Shown: positions 45,205 through 55,749, numbered from the stretch's first letter. The stretch: DNA of 64,000 nt from Neiella holothuriorum (GCF_019457915.1 NZ_JAHZSS010000015.1:1-64000), one strand, 5' to 3'. The notes: a model not told the origin generated them from the letters alone. A program made the numbers and translations.

Positions 45205-46941
45205 CTAACCATTTGGTAGCGGACAGAAGGCACTACCACAAGCCAACACGGCATCGCGTGCTTCATTGAATTGCTTGTTACTGATGTCTAGTCGGGTCAT
45301 GAGCGCGGTGCGTTCATTCCAATCACTTTCTTTATTGAGCAACTGAATCATCAAGTGCCCCGCCAGGACTAATAAATAGTATGGGTGGCGAGATTTGAGC
45401 GGCACCTCTTCTGGCAGGTATTCGTCGGCAAAAACTTCTAATGATTGCAGTAAGTTAAACGGAAGTTTCCATTGCCGAGCGGCATTTAACCCCTTTTCTG
45501 CCAGCTCTGCAGCTGGCGTTGCTGATAGCAGCTCAAAGACGCTGTATAGCTCTAACTCATTCTGTTGGCGATCTTTCAATTGAATTCGGTTGCTCATTTC
45601 TTCATCCGAAAACCAGCCCGCGACGGCGAATGTCGCCAGCGTACGAGCTTGTTCTGGCATCATAAAATAGCTTTGGGTAGCGAGCTGCGCGGCACATTCG
45701 GCAAACAGATCAACGTACTGGTAAACCCAATGATCCATCGGAAATCGCCGCTGCTGGCATTGGCCTAATAAGTCGCTCCGCAGCAACATTGGTGCTAACC
45801 GGTCGAGCCCAATCATCATGATGGCGTGTTTAATGGCACGAGTCGGTTTTGCTGTATCGATTTCGCGATTAGCCATCTTAAACAGCGTTTCGGTCAGCAA
45901 CGGCTCTGACTCAATGTATTCCGATATCTTGGTGATATTTGGATTTTCTTGATTGAGCAATTGGCTGAGTTTTACTTTCAGTGCACTGGGTTCAAGAGTT
46001 GGCTCTGGCCAATTTTTGCTGAGACTATTGCTCATTTGGCGATGCCCCTCGAGCCAAAGTTCGAGCAAGTCCATTTTGTCGACTTTGAGCATTGGGTAGA
46101 CACGCGCAATGTCATGAGCCATCAGCTTAATGACTTCAACCCCTTTCACACCTTGGCGTGAATAGTGTTTTACCGCCCAGACGTAGTTGCTAACCGGTTT
46201 ACGAACGACTAACGCAATGCCGCCACGCTTCAAGCCTAATTGCGCACCAACCGGGAGCGGCTGGAATAACTCACACAAGGCGTTTAAATGACTGCGGTGA
46301 TAGCAATGACGGCGCCAATATAATCGCGCCATGACGGTTTCTGGTGCGATGCCTTGACGCTTTGCCGTTGGCATCAACAACTCTAAGGCGTCGGAAACCA
46401 AACCTAATAAAGGTGCCGTGGCCAATAACGCATTGCCATGAATTCGGCTTGGAAAACCAGAGCCATTGAGGCGTTCATGGTGTTGCAACACGTGGCTCAG
46501 CCAAATGCTGTCAGTCACCCCGCGCTTGCGCAATAACGCAAAACTCAATACTGGGTGCTTGCGCCATCGTGTTTTAAGATCTGCACTGAATTTTCCTGTC
46601 GTGACACGAGCCTGAATGATGTCCTGTACTGACAGATCCATGGTAATTGCCGCACAGACTAAACGTCGGGCAATGGTTTCTTGAAAGCCAAGTTTATGGG
46701 CGAGTAGGGCTGTTAGGCTGCCGGCTTTAACGATCCACTGAGCGGCTGGTTGATAGCGATTGCTGAAGATCGTCAATAGCGAATGAGACAGCGGACTGTC
46801 GTTAGCCGCTGTGGTACATAGTTTGGCACTGAGGCGGCCAGCTATTGCCACTAAATCGGCTTTTTCAGGCATAGCTGCAGCAACCAGTAACTCTTGGGCT
46901 AGCTGGTGGGTGTCAGATATGTACTTGCCGATATCGTCCAT
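45205..46941 (-). CDS. HD-GYP-like and HDOD domain protein, 578 aa
   Basis: The N-half resembles an HD-GYP domain: HVLQHHERLNGSGFPSRI matches the HHExxxGxGYP box with GFP in place of GYP. The first HD pair normally in LLHDIGK is replaced by AAITMDLSV, so cyclic-di-GMP hydrolysis is doubtful. The C-half (about 310-520) looks like an HDOD regulatory domain. It has no receiver domain or membrane segment and is probably a signalling scaffold or c-di-GMP-responsive regulator (inference). Confidence 0.72.
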   Translation of the reverse strand: MDDIGKYISDTHQLAQELLVAAAMPEKADLVAIAGRLSAKLCTTAANDSPLSHSLLTIFSNRYQPAAQWIVKAGSLTALLAHKLGFQETIARRLVCAAITMDLSVQDIIQARVTTGKFSADLKTRWRKHPVLSFALLRKRGVTDSIWLSHVLQHHERLNGSGFPSRIHGNALLATAPLLGLVSDALELLMPTAKRQGIAPETVMARLYWRRHCYHRSHLNALCELFQPLPVGAQLGLKRGGIALVVRKPVSNYVWAVKHYSRQGVKGVEVIKLMAHDIARVYPMLKVDKMDLLELWLEGHRQMSNSLSKNWPEPTLEPSALKVKLSQLLNQENPNITKISEYIESEPLLTETLFKMANREIDTAKPTRAIKHAIMMIGLDRLAPMLLRSDLLGQCQQRRFPMDHWVYQYVDLFAECAAQLATQSYFMMPEQARTLATFAVAGWFSDEEMSNRIQLKDRQQNELELYSVFELLSATPAAELAEKGLNAARQWKLPFNLLQSLEVFADEYLPEEVPLKSRHPYYLLVLAGHLMIQLLNKESDWNERTALMTRLDISNKQFNEARDAVLACGSAFCPLPNG

Positions 46942-46961
46942 TCAATTGCTCTAACGTTGTG

Positions 46962-47651
46962 TTACCAAGGAATTGGGGCGCCATCATAATTAATGAACTG
47001 GCCGCTGTCACCGAGCTTTAACTGTTCTATCACCTTGGTCATACCTGCCACCGACTGCTCCGTGGTGATCATGGCATTAGGCCCGCCCATATCCGTTTGT
47101 ACCCAGCCTGGATGCAAGGTCACGATGGCTAGCTCATCGTCATACCAATCATGGGCTAATGATTTAACCGCGGCATTAAGTGCGGCTTTAGCACTGCGAT
47201 ACATATAGCTACCGCCGGATTGGTTGTCGGAGATACTGCCCATTTTGCTGCTAATAAAGGCCACTTTACTGGCTGCTTTCAAGCTCGGCTTGAGCGCACG
47301 CGTAACCAGTAGCGGGGCAATGGTATCGATGTGCAGTACATCGAGCCAATCGTCTGTGGTGACTTGTTCAAATGAAGCACCTTTCGGGCCATAAATGCCG
47401 GCGTTGTTAACCAATACGTCGATTTTGTTGGAGCCAAGTCGTTTGGCAAGTGCTTCAATTTGCTTGTGGTCTGCTATATCTAATGGCTCGACCGAAAGTT
47501 CTGCGTATTGCTGAGCCAACTCTGTGAGTGCCGTGGCTTGCGCTGGCTGACGGCAGCAAGCAATAACTTGCCAACCGGCTGCTAAGTAATGCTTGCAGAA
47601 TTGAAGGCCGATGCCACGGTTAGCGCCGGTAATTAAAACGGATTGGGTCAT
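46962..47651 (-). CDS. Short-chain dehydrogenase/reductase
   Basis: A classical SDR of 229 aa: cofactor loop TGANRGIGLQFC, NNAGIYG, and active-site S (FISSKMGS) with Y-x3-K in MYRSAKAALNA. NADP(H) preference is suggested by the R after the first strand (CCRQP). The substrate is unknown. It overlaps xni by 4 bp. Confidence 0.9.
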   Translation of the reverse strand: MTQSVLITGANRGIGLQFCKHYLAAGWQVIACCRQPAQATALTELAQQYAELSVEPLDIADHKQIEALAKRLGSNKIDVLVNNAGIYGPKGASFEQVTTDDWLDVLHIDTIAPLLVTRALKPSLKAASKVAFISSKMGSISDNQSGGSYMYRSAKAALNAAVKSLAHDWYDDELAIVTLHPGWVQTDMGGPNAMITTEQSVAGMTKVIEQLKLGDSGQFINYDGAPIPW

Positions 47652-48403
47652 GGGGTATACCGTAAATCTGAAAGTTTAAAGCCAAGTTCACACTCGGTAT
47701 TTAAAGTCACTAATTGTTGAAATATAGCGACTAAATGTTGTTCTTGCTGCCAGCTTTTTTGTTTGGCCGGCGCTAACGTCGTGGGGTCGTCATCATTGAG
47801 GATAAAAGCCTTCGCCGTTGCTGGCCCAAAGCCACTGATGCCCGGAATATCACTGCTTGATTCGCCGGTCAGGGCTTTATATTTCGGCCATTGCTGCTGG
47901 TGAATGCCAAATTTCTGTTGGTAATGTTCGGGCGTCAACCACTGCTTGGCAAAGCAGTCGTATTGGTGAATGTGCTCATTCAACAATTGATAAAAGCCTT
48001 GATCCGTTGACACGATATGAACCATTACCTGATGCTTAGTCGCTTTCACCGCTAATGTTGCAATGACATCGTCAGCCTCATCAGACTGTGGTAACACGCT
48101 ATCGATTCCCGCTTGCAGCCAATATTCTTGTACCTCATCTAAGCCATCTGCCAATGTTGCAGGTAGAGGCTTTCGACTAGCTTTGTAACTTGGCCATAGC
48201 TGATGACGCCAGCCGGGTTGCAGCCCATCAAATACGGCTACAGCATGACTGGCATGTTGCTGTTGGAGTAGCCGATGGAGCTGTTTGAGAGACTGTATCT
48301 TTAAACGCTCAATGGCATCATCGGTATGTTCTATTGCCGCATAGGTGCGGCGTAATAGGTTCATCGCATCAATGAGAACCAAGACTGGCGTTGTTTGGCT
48401 CAT
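47648..48403 (-). CDS. xni: Flap endonuclease Xni
   Basis: Xni (ExoIX/YgdG) is a small homologue of the 5'-3' nuclease domain of PolA. It shows LVLIDAMNLLRR at the N-terminus, the acidic cluster DEADDVIATLA and VSTDQGFYQLL, and the helix-hairpin-helix region TGESSDIPGISGFGPATA. The length of 251 aa is normal. It is next to ppnN, from which it is separated by 3 bp, as in many Gammaproteobacteria. Confidence 0.93.
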   Translation of the reverse strand: MSQTTPVLVLIDAMNLLRRTYAAIEHTDDAIERLKIQSLKQLHRLLQQQHASHAVAVFDGLQPGWRHQLWPSYKASRKPLPATLADGLDEVQEYWLQAGIDSVLPQSDEADDVIATLAVKATKHQVMVHIVSTDQGFYQLLNEHIHQYDCFAKQWLTPEHYQQKFGIHQQQWPKYKALTGESSSDIPGISGFGPATAKAFILNDDDPTTLAPAKQKSWQQEQHLVAIFQQLVTLNTECELGFKLSDLRYTP

Positions 48404-48406
48404 CAG

Positions 48407-49762
48407 TTAGGTTTGCACCGTGTAGCAAGGGTGATATTCGGAGCCCGGCAATTTCATGCGGCCCTGGCCAACAAAAGCTTGCAGCAGTTTGTCGAGTCGC
48501 TTCATCAGATCTTTTTCGCCATGTAAGGCAAATGGGCCGTGTTTCTCAATAGCACGTATGCCTGCTTCTTTTACGTTGCCAGCAACAATACCGGAAAAGG
48601 CTTTACGCAGGGCAGATGCGAGTGCTGCTGATGATTGGTTATGATGCAAATTCAACTGCGACATACAGTCGTGATTAGGCTCGAATGGAAGTTGAAACTC
48701 CGGCTCAATATGCAATGACCAGTTAAAGTGATACGCATCGCCAAGTGCTTTTCGATGCAATCGAACATCTTGCATTGTATCGCTGATGTAACGTGCCACG
48801 GCAACTGGATCATCAATGATAATTTTGTAGCGTTGTTGCGCTTCGGGGCCAAGCGTATCGCCAATGAACTGATCGATGTGCTCGAAGTATGGCGCGGCGC
48901 TCTGAGGGCCGGTCAATACCACGGGTAATGGTTCATTGGCATTGTTGGGGTGGAGTAAAATGCCGAGTAGGTACAGTAATTCTTCAGCTGTGCCAACGCC
49001 GCCAGGGAAAATGATGACACCATGACCCAAACGCACAAACGCTTCGAGGCGTTTTTCAATGTCGGGCATGATCACGAGTTCATTAACGATGGGGTTGGGC
49101 GGCTCCGCAGCAATAATGCTGGGCTCCGTTAAACCTAAATATCGGCAATTGCTGCGACGCTGTTGAGCGTGCCCAATGGCGGCGCCCTTCATCGGACCTT
49201 CCATCGCTCCGGGGCCACAACCGGTGACAATATTTAACTCTCGTAAGCCTAATTGGTAACCCACTGAGCGGGTATACGAAAACTCTTCTTCCCCAATGGA
49301 GTGGCCGCCCCAGCAAACAATCATGTTTGGATCGGCCTGCGAATGGATAGCGCGAGCATTACGTAGAATATCGAAAACGACGTGAGTGACATGGGTGGAG
49401 CTGGTGAGATTGATGAGACGATTATTTTGGTATTGATTTTCAACGTACAGAATATCACGCAGAACCGAGAACAAGTGTTCTTGAATTCCTCGGATCAGCT
49501 CGCCATCAACGAATGATTGATCAGGCGGATTCAATAGTTCGAGCTTAATGCCGCGCTCTCGGCGCAGCACATTGATATCAAAACTCTTGTAGCTATCTAA
49601 AATTTCTCGACTGTTATCGGTTTGCGCACCCACATTTAACACGGCTAAACAGCAGTTTCTAAACAGGCGATATAAGTCGGATGTAGATGTTTGCTTGAGT
49701 CGGTCAACTTCCAGTTGAGACAACAGATCCATTGATCCGACAGGATTAATTTGGGTGATCAT
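48407..49762 (-). CDS. ppnN: Pyrimidine/purine nucleotide 5'-monophosphate nucleosidase
   Basis: PpnN (YgdH) cleaves nucleotides to base and ribose 5-phosphate and is a ppGpp target in E. coli. The LOG-type core shows [13 protein letters not shown] and [16 protein letters not shown], and the flanking N- and C-domains specific to PpnN are present, giving 451 aa (E. coli 454). Confidence 0.94.
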   Translation of the reverse strand: MITQINPVGSMDLLSQLEVDRLKQTSTSDLYRLFRNCCLAVLNVGAQTDNSREILDSYKSFDINVLRRERGIKLELLNPPDQSFVDGELIRGIQEHLFSVLRDILYVENQYQNNRLINLTSSTHVTHVVFDILRNARAIHSQADPNMIVCWGGHSIGEEEFSYTRSVGYQLGLRELNIVTGCGPGAMEGPMKGAAIGHAQQRRSNCRYLGLTEPSIIAAEPPNPIVNELVIMPDIEKRLEAFVRLGHGVIIFPGGVGTAEELLYLLGILLHPNNANEPLPVVLTGPQSAAPYFEHIDQFIGDTLGPEAQQRYKIIIDDPVAVARYISDTMQDVRLHRKALGDAYHFNWSLHIEPEFQLPFEPNHDCMSQLNLHHNQSSAALASALRKAFSGIVAGNVKEAGIRAIEKHGPFALHGEKDLMKRLDKLLQAFVGQGRMKLPGSEYHPCYTVQT

Positions 49763-49795
49763 AAGCTAGGCCTTAACGAACGACGACTGATTGAG

Positions 49796-51304
49796 TTACT
49801 CGGCGGTAACCACCTGGTTTCTGCCTTGGCTTTTGGCTTGATACAACGCGTTGTCTGCACGATCAAAAAGAGCAATGCGAGACTCTGGCGCGGCCATCTG
49901 AGCGACACCAATGGACATGGTGACGTTTAACTTCTGCCCTTTATAAATGAATGGTATGGAAGCAATTTTATTGCATAGTTTTTGCAACACGGGTAGTGAG
50001 GATGTTTGTGTCTGTTGCGGCAGCAATACCACAAATTCTTCGCCGCCATAACGAGCAACAAAGTCGGTTGTGCGTAACCATTGTTTGAGCAGTTTACCAA
50101 CGGCGCTTAAGGTTTTGTCACCAGCAACGTGGCCATGGTTGTCGTTGATTGACTTGAAGTGATCCAAATCCATCACGGCGATGGTGAGTGGCACTTCGTA
50201 GCGCTGAGCACGTTCAAATTCAATTTCAAAACGTTCATCGAAAGCGGCACGGTTTTTCAAACCGGTCAGGCTATCGACATATAATTTGTGGCGCTGCTCT
50301 TCGAGTCGAGTTTGGTAATCTTTTGATTCGCTTTCAAGTTCGCTCAATCGAGAACTCATTTGTTGCAGGCTTTGTTGCAACTGGTGCTCTAAATCAGAGT
50401 CAGAAGACCGTTTGGCGAGCAGCTGATTAATCGATTCGAGGCGAGAAGCAATCTGCACTTTCAGCGGCTCGAGTTTATCGCTGCTATCCACATCTTTTGA
50501 CAGCTCGGATAATTGCTCGCGGATCTTTTGCTCGGTTTCGAGCTGAATTCGATTGAGTTTATCGGAGGTTGAGACTGAATGCTCAAGGGCTTGGTTGATG
50601 CGATCCAAGCTGTTATTCAAGAGTTTTAGGAATTTCTCTGAGCCATTTCGCTCACTGCGCACCGCTTCAACAATGATCTTCATTGAGTCGATGCATATGG
50701 TTACTAGCTGTTCAGCGTCTGATGCGTTACCCAGCGCTGCGCGCTGCTGCTTAATTGCATTCGCCGCATCGGAATCAAAATCAAATTCAGACAGCATATT
50801 CATCAGCGAGTTGCTGAGATTATGAATATTGCTCGACAGGGTTTCTGGCTCGATGCCTTTTTGCTGCTGCAAATGCTTCAAGGTTTGACTGTACAGATCG
50901 GCCAAGGTTGTGAGGTGAGGCAACAGGTGAGTCAGCGTATTTTCAGGCAGCTGTGACTGCTCAATAACCGTTCTGAGTTGGCGGCGGGTTTCTGGTTCTA
51001 AACCACGAGCACGCTGTAACGTCGAGCAGGAGTCAAAGAAGCTCTGTTTGGCAGCGGTCAAATCCGCTTCAGTGCGAGCAGTTACTTGCTGCAGTAAGGT
51101 ATCGACTTGACTCGTTAACGGCTTAATGTTGTCGAGATCGACATTTTCCTTCAGCGATGTTCTTAACTTGGCTAGCTTGTTGTCGAGTTCCGGTAATTGG
51201 CCTTTGCATGTGTGTGACATGCGTTCAATTAAACGGCTTAGCACCTCTCGGTGATTCAGGAACTTAGACTCTAATTCCTTGTAAGCTTTGTTAAGATCCT
51301 TCAA
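49796..51304 (-). CDS. Diguanylate cyclase with coiled-coil N-terminus, 502 aa
   Basis: The C-terminal ~165 residues form a GGDEF domain starting SLTGLKNRAAFDERF; the active-site loop is ARYGGEEFVVLLP, an active variant. The product-inhibition I-site is present as RTTD, five residues before GGEEF. The N-terminal ~330 residues are almost entirely helical and charged, without sensor or membrane segments, suggesting a long coiled-coil dimer. The start is TTG with AGGAG eight bases upstream. Confidence 0.9.
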   Translation of the reverse strand: MKDLNKAYKELESKFLNHREVLSRLIERMSHTCKGQLPELDNKLAKLRTSLKENVDLDNIKPLTSQVDTLLQQVTARTEADLTAAKQSFFDSCSTLQRARGLEPETRRQLRTVIEQSQLPENTLTHLLPHLTTLADLYSQTLKHLQQQKGIEPETLSSNIHNLSNSLMNMLSEFDFDSDAANAIKQQRAALGNASDAEQLVTICIDSMKIIVEAVRSERNGSEKFLKLLNNSLDRINQALEHSVSTSDKLNRIQLETEQKIREQLSELSKDVDSSDKLEPLKVQIASRLESINQLLAKRSSDSDLEHQLQQSLQQMSSRLSELESESKDYQTRLEEQRHKLYVDSLTGLKNRAAFDERFEIEFERAQRYEVPLTIAVMDLDHFKSINDNHGHVAGDKTLSAVGKLLKQWLRTTDFVARYGGEEFVVLLPQQTQTSSLPVLQKLCNKIASIPFIYKGQKLNVTMSIGVAQMAAPESRIALFDRADNALYQAKSQGRNQVVTAE

Positions 51305-51602
51305 TGCGTTAACTCCTGAGAGAAGGTTTAGGCCTCCGGCCTGTTAAAGTTATCAAGCTCTATTCTAGAACTTGTTGCGTCAACGTACATCCAAACTTTG
51401 CAAATTTACGGCTGTTAACTGTCTTGGCGCACAAAATTTGGATGTCACTTCGGAGTCGATGGCTAGGGGTGGCTTAAATTTAGCCAGTTTGTCGCAAATT
51501 ATCGTGAGTTGGATTGATGCTGGGCGCCAAAAGTTCAATGTCCTTGGCGCACGAGTTAAACGCCTTGTCTCGTCGAGCTAGTTATTTTCTCGCAAAACAA
51601 CG
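51305..51602. other. Intergenic interval between the GGDEF and TPR genes
   Basis: 298 bp with no supportable gene. It contains a 9-bp inverted repeat ACATCCAAA (51387-51395) / TTTGGATGT (51437-51445) and a recurring TTGGCGCAC near 51424 and 51545. It must carry the promoter of the leftward diguanylate cyclase gene and the start of the 3' flank of the TPR gene. Confidence 0.4.
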
Positions 51603-53807
51603 CTATGACTCATGCCAGTTGACCTCGCTTTTATCGAAATTCGATAACACGCGAATGAATCCCTTGTTAATACCCAATAAGGTATTTTCGCGAGCGCGTG
51701 AATGGAACAAGCTGACAGGCGCTGCCTCAATGGCTTCTAATCCAATCCAAGCGTCTTGCTCATGTCGGTTAGTTAAATCCATTGCTGCAGATAATGCGAG
51801 CAGCAACATTTCACTGGCCGCATTGGCGTTTACCGCTTTACTATTTTTCTGCGTGAAGGGGTAATGCATCATGGCAACGCTCAGCGGTAAGCCTGAAGTC
51901 ACGCCCGGCGGTGCAAAACCATGCAAGGTGTCGATCACCCGCTCTGCACTCGAGTTTAAGTTGGTGCCCGGTAAAATAACCGCAATGATGTCATCTCGCG
52001 GTTGGAATAGGGTGGGGTCGGCAAATCGGCTACGCAAAAACTGGCCATATTTCATTTCAATTTTTCGAGCACTTTCATAACCGTTGCGTTGGTATAAATT
52101 GGCCAGCATAGGAACGTGAATCAAGGCCAGTAACTTGCCCGGAGGATGCTCGCCAACCGTGCCGGATGCATACCAATTCTCTTGTTGGCGTTGTAGTTTG
52201 AGTGTTTCTTTCACTAGCACAGGTAACAGCATGCGACCATTGCCCAAACCGGTGAATTGCGTGTGTACGGCATCATGTTCGGCCTCTCGGAGGTTTTGCC
52301 GTTGCACTCTCAGTTTGCGCCATTGGCTAAGAATAGAGCCGACCGCTAGTACTGCAATGACGAGCAGAGCACTGGCGTAATTGAGGTAGCGTTCGGACAG
52401 AACTGACTTTTCTTGGGCCTGTTGTTTGCTTTTGGTCAGCTGCTTTTTCAGAAGCTGGAGCTGATGGGAGCTTTGCACTTGATTGACGCGCTGGTGGACA
52501 TTAGAGCTCATATTCTGACGCAAGTATTCGAGTTCTTCGGTCATTAGCTCACTGGCAGATTGAAACTCTTGTTGCTCCAGCAGAAGCTCGATGAGGGTAT
52601 TGCGAACTCGAACATCAAAGTCGGTATTGGTTTGGAGTTGCGGCGTGGCGTCTCGGAGCAGTTCGATCGCTTGTTTCGTTAGGCCTCCGGCATGCAACAG
52701 CTTCGCATTCAGTACTGCCAAATTGAGCAATGCTTGTTCATCGTGTAGTTGGCGGTACAGTAATTTAGCTTGCTGGAAATATTCGTTGGCTTTGACGAGC
52801 TCGTCGAATTGGCGATAGACATCAGCAATTTGTGCGCTGATATTTGCAACCCCTTTGGCATTATTTAGCGCTTGGTTGAGGTTGAGCGCGTTGAGATAAA
52901 TAGCCATGGCTTGGTTTAGCTGGTCGTTGCTATGGTAAAGCTCTCCAAGAAGGGTAAGGGTGCGCGCGGCTTGCACGGCATCATTCAGCCGTTGGTAGTG
53001 TTCGACGGCTTGCTCTAAATTCCCAACCGCCTCTTTAATGCGTCCTTGGCGCTGGTAAACCATTCCGATATTCACCAAGGCTTTGGTTATTAAATGCTCG
53101 TCACGCTGTTGTTCAGAGATGTCTAACGCCTGATAAAAGGCCTCAATGGCAAGATCGAGTTGCTGCAATCCAAGTTGACTTTCTCCGAGCAAAAACATCG
53201 CATTTGATACCAGCCACGGCATTTGCTGCGCCTCAGATAACACCAAGGTGGTTTCCGCTGATTCGATGGCATTGATATATTGCATGCGGCTTAATTGCAG
53301 TTGCCCGCGCAATAAATAAAGGTGGGCCAGCAAAACGGTGTGTAAGTGTTCGTCAGCCACAGACTGGCTGGTAAGAATCGTTAACGCTTGCTCTAATTGT
53401 CGCTCGCTATGTTGCAATAACTGGCGTCGTACCAGTGAATCACGAGCAAGGTGGTAATAGCCTTCTGATTCCAATAATGGCATTTTTAGCATTATGGCCA
53501 AATCAATGACCAGTTGGGCATACTGAACCGAGTCCGTTTGGTTGGTATTGAGCGAGGTACCTCGTAAGTAAACCAGGGCGGCTTGAGCCACTTGCTGACG
53601 TTCAGTGGCCGACAAATCAATTAATGATTGCGCGTCAAAGGTAGGCAGTGATTGATTAACGAATGCTTTCCCTGCATTGATAATCGATTGTTCGGACGGA
53701 TGCCATTGCTGTTGATACAATGCGCTCCACTGAATAGCTTCAGATGCCTTGACCGATAGCGGAAAAAACAACAATACAACCGTTAGCATCCGTGCAATTT
53801 GGGTCAT
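51603..53807 (-). CDS. TPR membrane protein with degenerate GGDEF-like domain, 734 aa
   Basis: A signal peptide (about 1-22) is followed by about eight TPR units to residue ~430, probably periplasmic (for example ALVNIGMVYQRQGRIKEAVG). A coiled coil and one membrane helix (LNYASALLVIAVLAVGSIL) lead to a cytoplasmic C-domain resembling GGDEF: FTGLGNGRMLLPVL matches the TGLxNR entry, but the catalytic loop reads FQPRDDIIAVILPG, so no cyclase activity is expected. It is likely a sensor that signals through a partner (inference). Confidence 0.75.
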   Translation of the reverse strand: MTQIARMLTVVLLFFPLSVKASEAIQWSALYQQQWHPSEQSIINAGKAFVNQSLPTFDAQSLIDLSATERQQVAQAALVYLRGTSLNTNQTDSVQYAQLVIDLAIMLKMPLLESEGYYHLARDSLVRRQLLQHSERQLEQALTILTSQSVADEHLHTVLLAHLYLLRGQLQLSRMQYINAIESAETTLVLSEAQQMPWLVSNAMFLLGESQLGLQQLDLAIEAFYQALDISEQQRDEHLITKALVNIGMVYQRQGRIKEAVGNLEQAVEHYQRLNDAVQAARTLTLLGELYHSNDQLNQAMAIYLNALNLNQALNNAKGVANISAQIADVYRQFDELVKANEYFQQAKLLYRQLHDEQALLNLAVLNAKLLHAGGLTKQAIELLRDATPQLQTNTDFDVRVRNTLIELLLEQQEFQSASELMTEELEYLRQNMSSNVHQRVNQVQSSHQLQLLKKQLTKSKQQAQEKSVLSERYLNYASALLVIAVLAVGSILSQWRKLRVQRQNLREAEHDAVHTQFTGLGNGRMLLPVLVKETLKLQRQQENWYASGTVGEHPPGKLLALIHVPMLANLYQRNGYESARKIEMKYGQFLRSRFADPTLFQPRDDIIAVILPGTNLNSSAERVIDTLHGFAPPGVTSGLPLSVAMMHYPFTQKNSKAVNANAASEMLLLALSAAMDLTNRHEQDAWIGLEAIEAAPVSLFHSRARENTLLGINKGFIRVLSNFDKSEVNWHES

Positions 53808-53887
53808 GGCATCAACATGTATAGCAGTTAAATTAGTGCTGTTCAGTGTAACTAACTAATGCCGATAGAAACAGGTTTCCAATTCGT

Positions 53888-55654
53888 ATGTTGAACAAAA
53901 TCTTAGTGTTACTCACATTCCTTGTGACATTTTCCAGTTGGGGTCAAACTTTAGTTCGCCTAACTCCCGTCGCGCCTCAGCAGCATTTATTGCAAGTTGA
54001 GCTGATTATGCAGCAAGTCCCAAACGATACCGTCACGATGACGATGCCAATCTGGCGCACCGGGCGTTATCAGCAGCTCGACTTTGCTCATGCCATGACC
54101 AACCTTGAAGCCGCGGATAGCGCGGGTAACAAGCTTGAAGTGACGGCTTTGTCCGATCATCAATGGCAACTGAAGGCGCCGAAATCGGGCGAGCTAGTCG
54201 TTCGTTATCAATTAACCGCCGATGAGTTAGCGATGAGAACGCGGCACCTTGATGAGTCTCACTTGTTTGCTGACTTTGCATCCGTGGTGTTAGCCGTTGA
54301 TGGCATGCAACAACATCCGTATGAAGTTGAATTAATTGCCCCTAAGCATTGGCAAATCCGTTCCGGACTGGCACCAGCAGAGCGCCCAAACGTACTGCTG
54401 GCTCGCGATTACCAAACGTTGATTGACTCACCGATTGAAGCCGGAGAACATGAGCTACGCACCTTTTATTACCAAGGCGCGCTATTTGAGCTTGTTGTGT
54501 GGGGGCATACGCCGGCTGATTTAGACCAACTCAATGACGACATTAAGAAGCTCGTCGTGGCTGCATATGAGTTGTGGGGCAAATTCCCATTTGAGAAATA
54601 CGTATTCATGGTGCATGCCACGGACAATATTCGCGGCGGTACGGAACATCTTAATTCCACCATCATGCAATGGGATCGCTTTAAGTTTAATAAAGAAGAC
54701 GATTACATGGCGTTCTTGGGCTTGGTTGCCCACGAGTTTGTCCATACGTGGAATGTTAAGGCGTATCGCCCTGCGGCGTTTGTACCTTACGACTTAACCG
54801 AGCGCCATCACTCAACCTTACTATGGCTTGCAGAAGGTTCAACGAGCTACCTGCAAGACAAGTTGTTGCTCAAGTCAGGCTTGATTGATAACGACAAATA
54901 TTATCAGCGCATCGCTAAACGTCTTGCACAACACCAAGCAACGCCTGGAGGCTTCCATCAATCGGTTGCCGATGCTAGCTGGTATAGCTGGAATCAGCGT
55001 TCGGGCCAACATCGTCACAATTGTGATGCCAACATCTATCAAGAAGGTTATGCCGCAACGTTAGCGCTGGATTTGTGGATGCTAGAACACTCAGCTAAAC
55101 GCCATGGCGTGGCCGCACTGCATCGCCAACTGTATGAACAGTACAGCTTGCCAAACGGCTTGACCGTAGGGCAGGTACAAACGGCAATTCAAGCGTTAGT
55201 TGATCCTGATGCTGATGTAATCGGCTGGTGGCAGCAACATGTTGACTCGCCATTAGCGGTGGATTGGGAGCGACTGTTGGCAAATGTAGGGCTGACCATT
55301 GAGCCCAAAAAAGAGACTGTTTTCCATATTGGAGCGAGCATAAAGCCGGTGCCAGAAGGCTTGTCTGTTTCGAATGTGAGTCAAAACAGTGCCGCATGGG
55401 AAGCTGGCTTGACCGCCGGCGACCGTATTGTGGCCGTTGATGGCTTTGCCGTGAATGAAGATAACTATACCCGCATGCAGCATAGCTGGGCCGCCGGCCA
55501 GACCTTAGAATTACATTTGTTCCGTCAAGGTATTCTCACAAAGCGGACGTTAACGTTAGCTGAGCCCACTCTGCATATTCACAAGTTAGCCGAAGATGAA
55601 AGCGCATCAAGCGCGGATGAAAAATGGCGTAAAGCTTGGTTGGATAACCGTTAA
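53888..55654 (+). CDS. M61 glycyl aminopeptidase-family protease with PDZ domain
   Basis: A signal peptide (KILVLLTFLVTFSSWG) precedes the M61 N-domain; the zinc motif HEFVHTWN with the downstream WLAEGSTSYLQD glutamate is intact. A PDZ domain occupies about 475-560 (VSQNSAAWEAGLTAGDRIVA). The length of 588 aa is normal. It is probably periplasmic and is a single-gene unit. Confidence 0.9.
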   Translation: MLNKILVLLTFLVTFSSWGQTLVRLTPVAPQQHLLQVELIMQQVPNDTVTMTMPIWRTGRYQQLDFAHAMTNLEAADSAGNKLEVTALSDHQWQLKAPKSGELVVRYQLTADELAMRTRHLDESHLFADFASVVLAVDGMQQHPYEVELIAPKHWQIRSGLAPAERPNVLLARDYQTLIDSPIEAGEHELRTFYYQGALFELVVWGHTPADLDQLNDDIKKLVVAAYELWGKFPFEKYVFMVHATDNIRGGTEHLNSTIMQWDRFKFNKEDDYMAFLGLVAHEFVHTWNVKAYRPAAFVPYDLTERHHSTLLWLAEGSTSYLQDKLLLKSGLIDNDKYYQRIAKRLAQHQATPGGFHQSVADASWYSWNQRSGQHRHNCDANIYQEGYAATLALDLWMLEHSAKRHGVAALHRQLYEQYSLPNGLTVGQVQTAIQALVDPDADVIGWWQQHVDSPLAVDWERLLANVGLTIEPKKETVFHIGASIKPVPEGLSVSNVSQNSAAWEAGLTAGDRIVAVDGFAVNEDNYTRMQHSWAAGQTLELHLFRQGILTKRTLTLAEPTLHIHKLAEDESASSADEKWRKAWLDNR

Positions 55655-55671
55655 GGAAGTTAGCTGGGCGT

Positions 55672-55701
55672 GGCTCAGGAGGTCAAAAAACTTCCTGAGC
55701 C
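55672..55701. terminator. Terminator hairpin between convergent M61 and queF genes
   Basis: A 12-bp stem with one wobble (GGCTCAGGAGGT / ACTTCCTGAGCC) and loop CAAAAA, 17 bp after the M61 stop. It has no long T-run on either side. Confidence 0.55.
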
Positions 55702-55749
55702 TTGCTGAAATCTGCTAACTGCCCGCTCTAGGAACTAGCGAATCGCCGA

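Noticed and set aside
51514-51864. 116-codon plus-strand frame opposite the TPR gene's 3' end
   Set aside because: It mostly mirrors the coding sequence of the TPR protein, has no family resemblance and no ribosome site.
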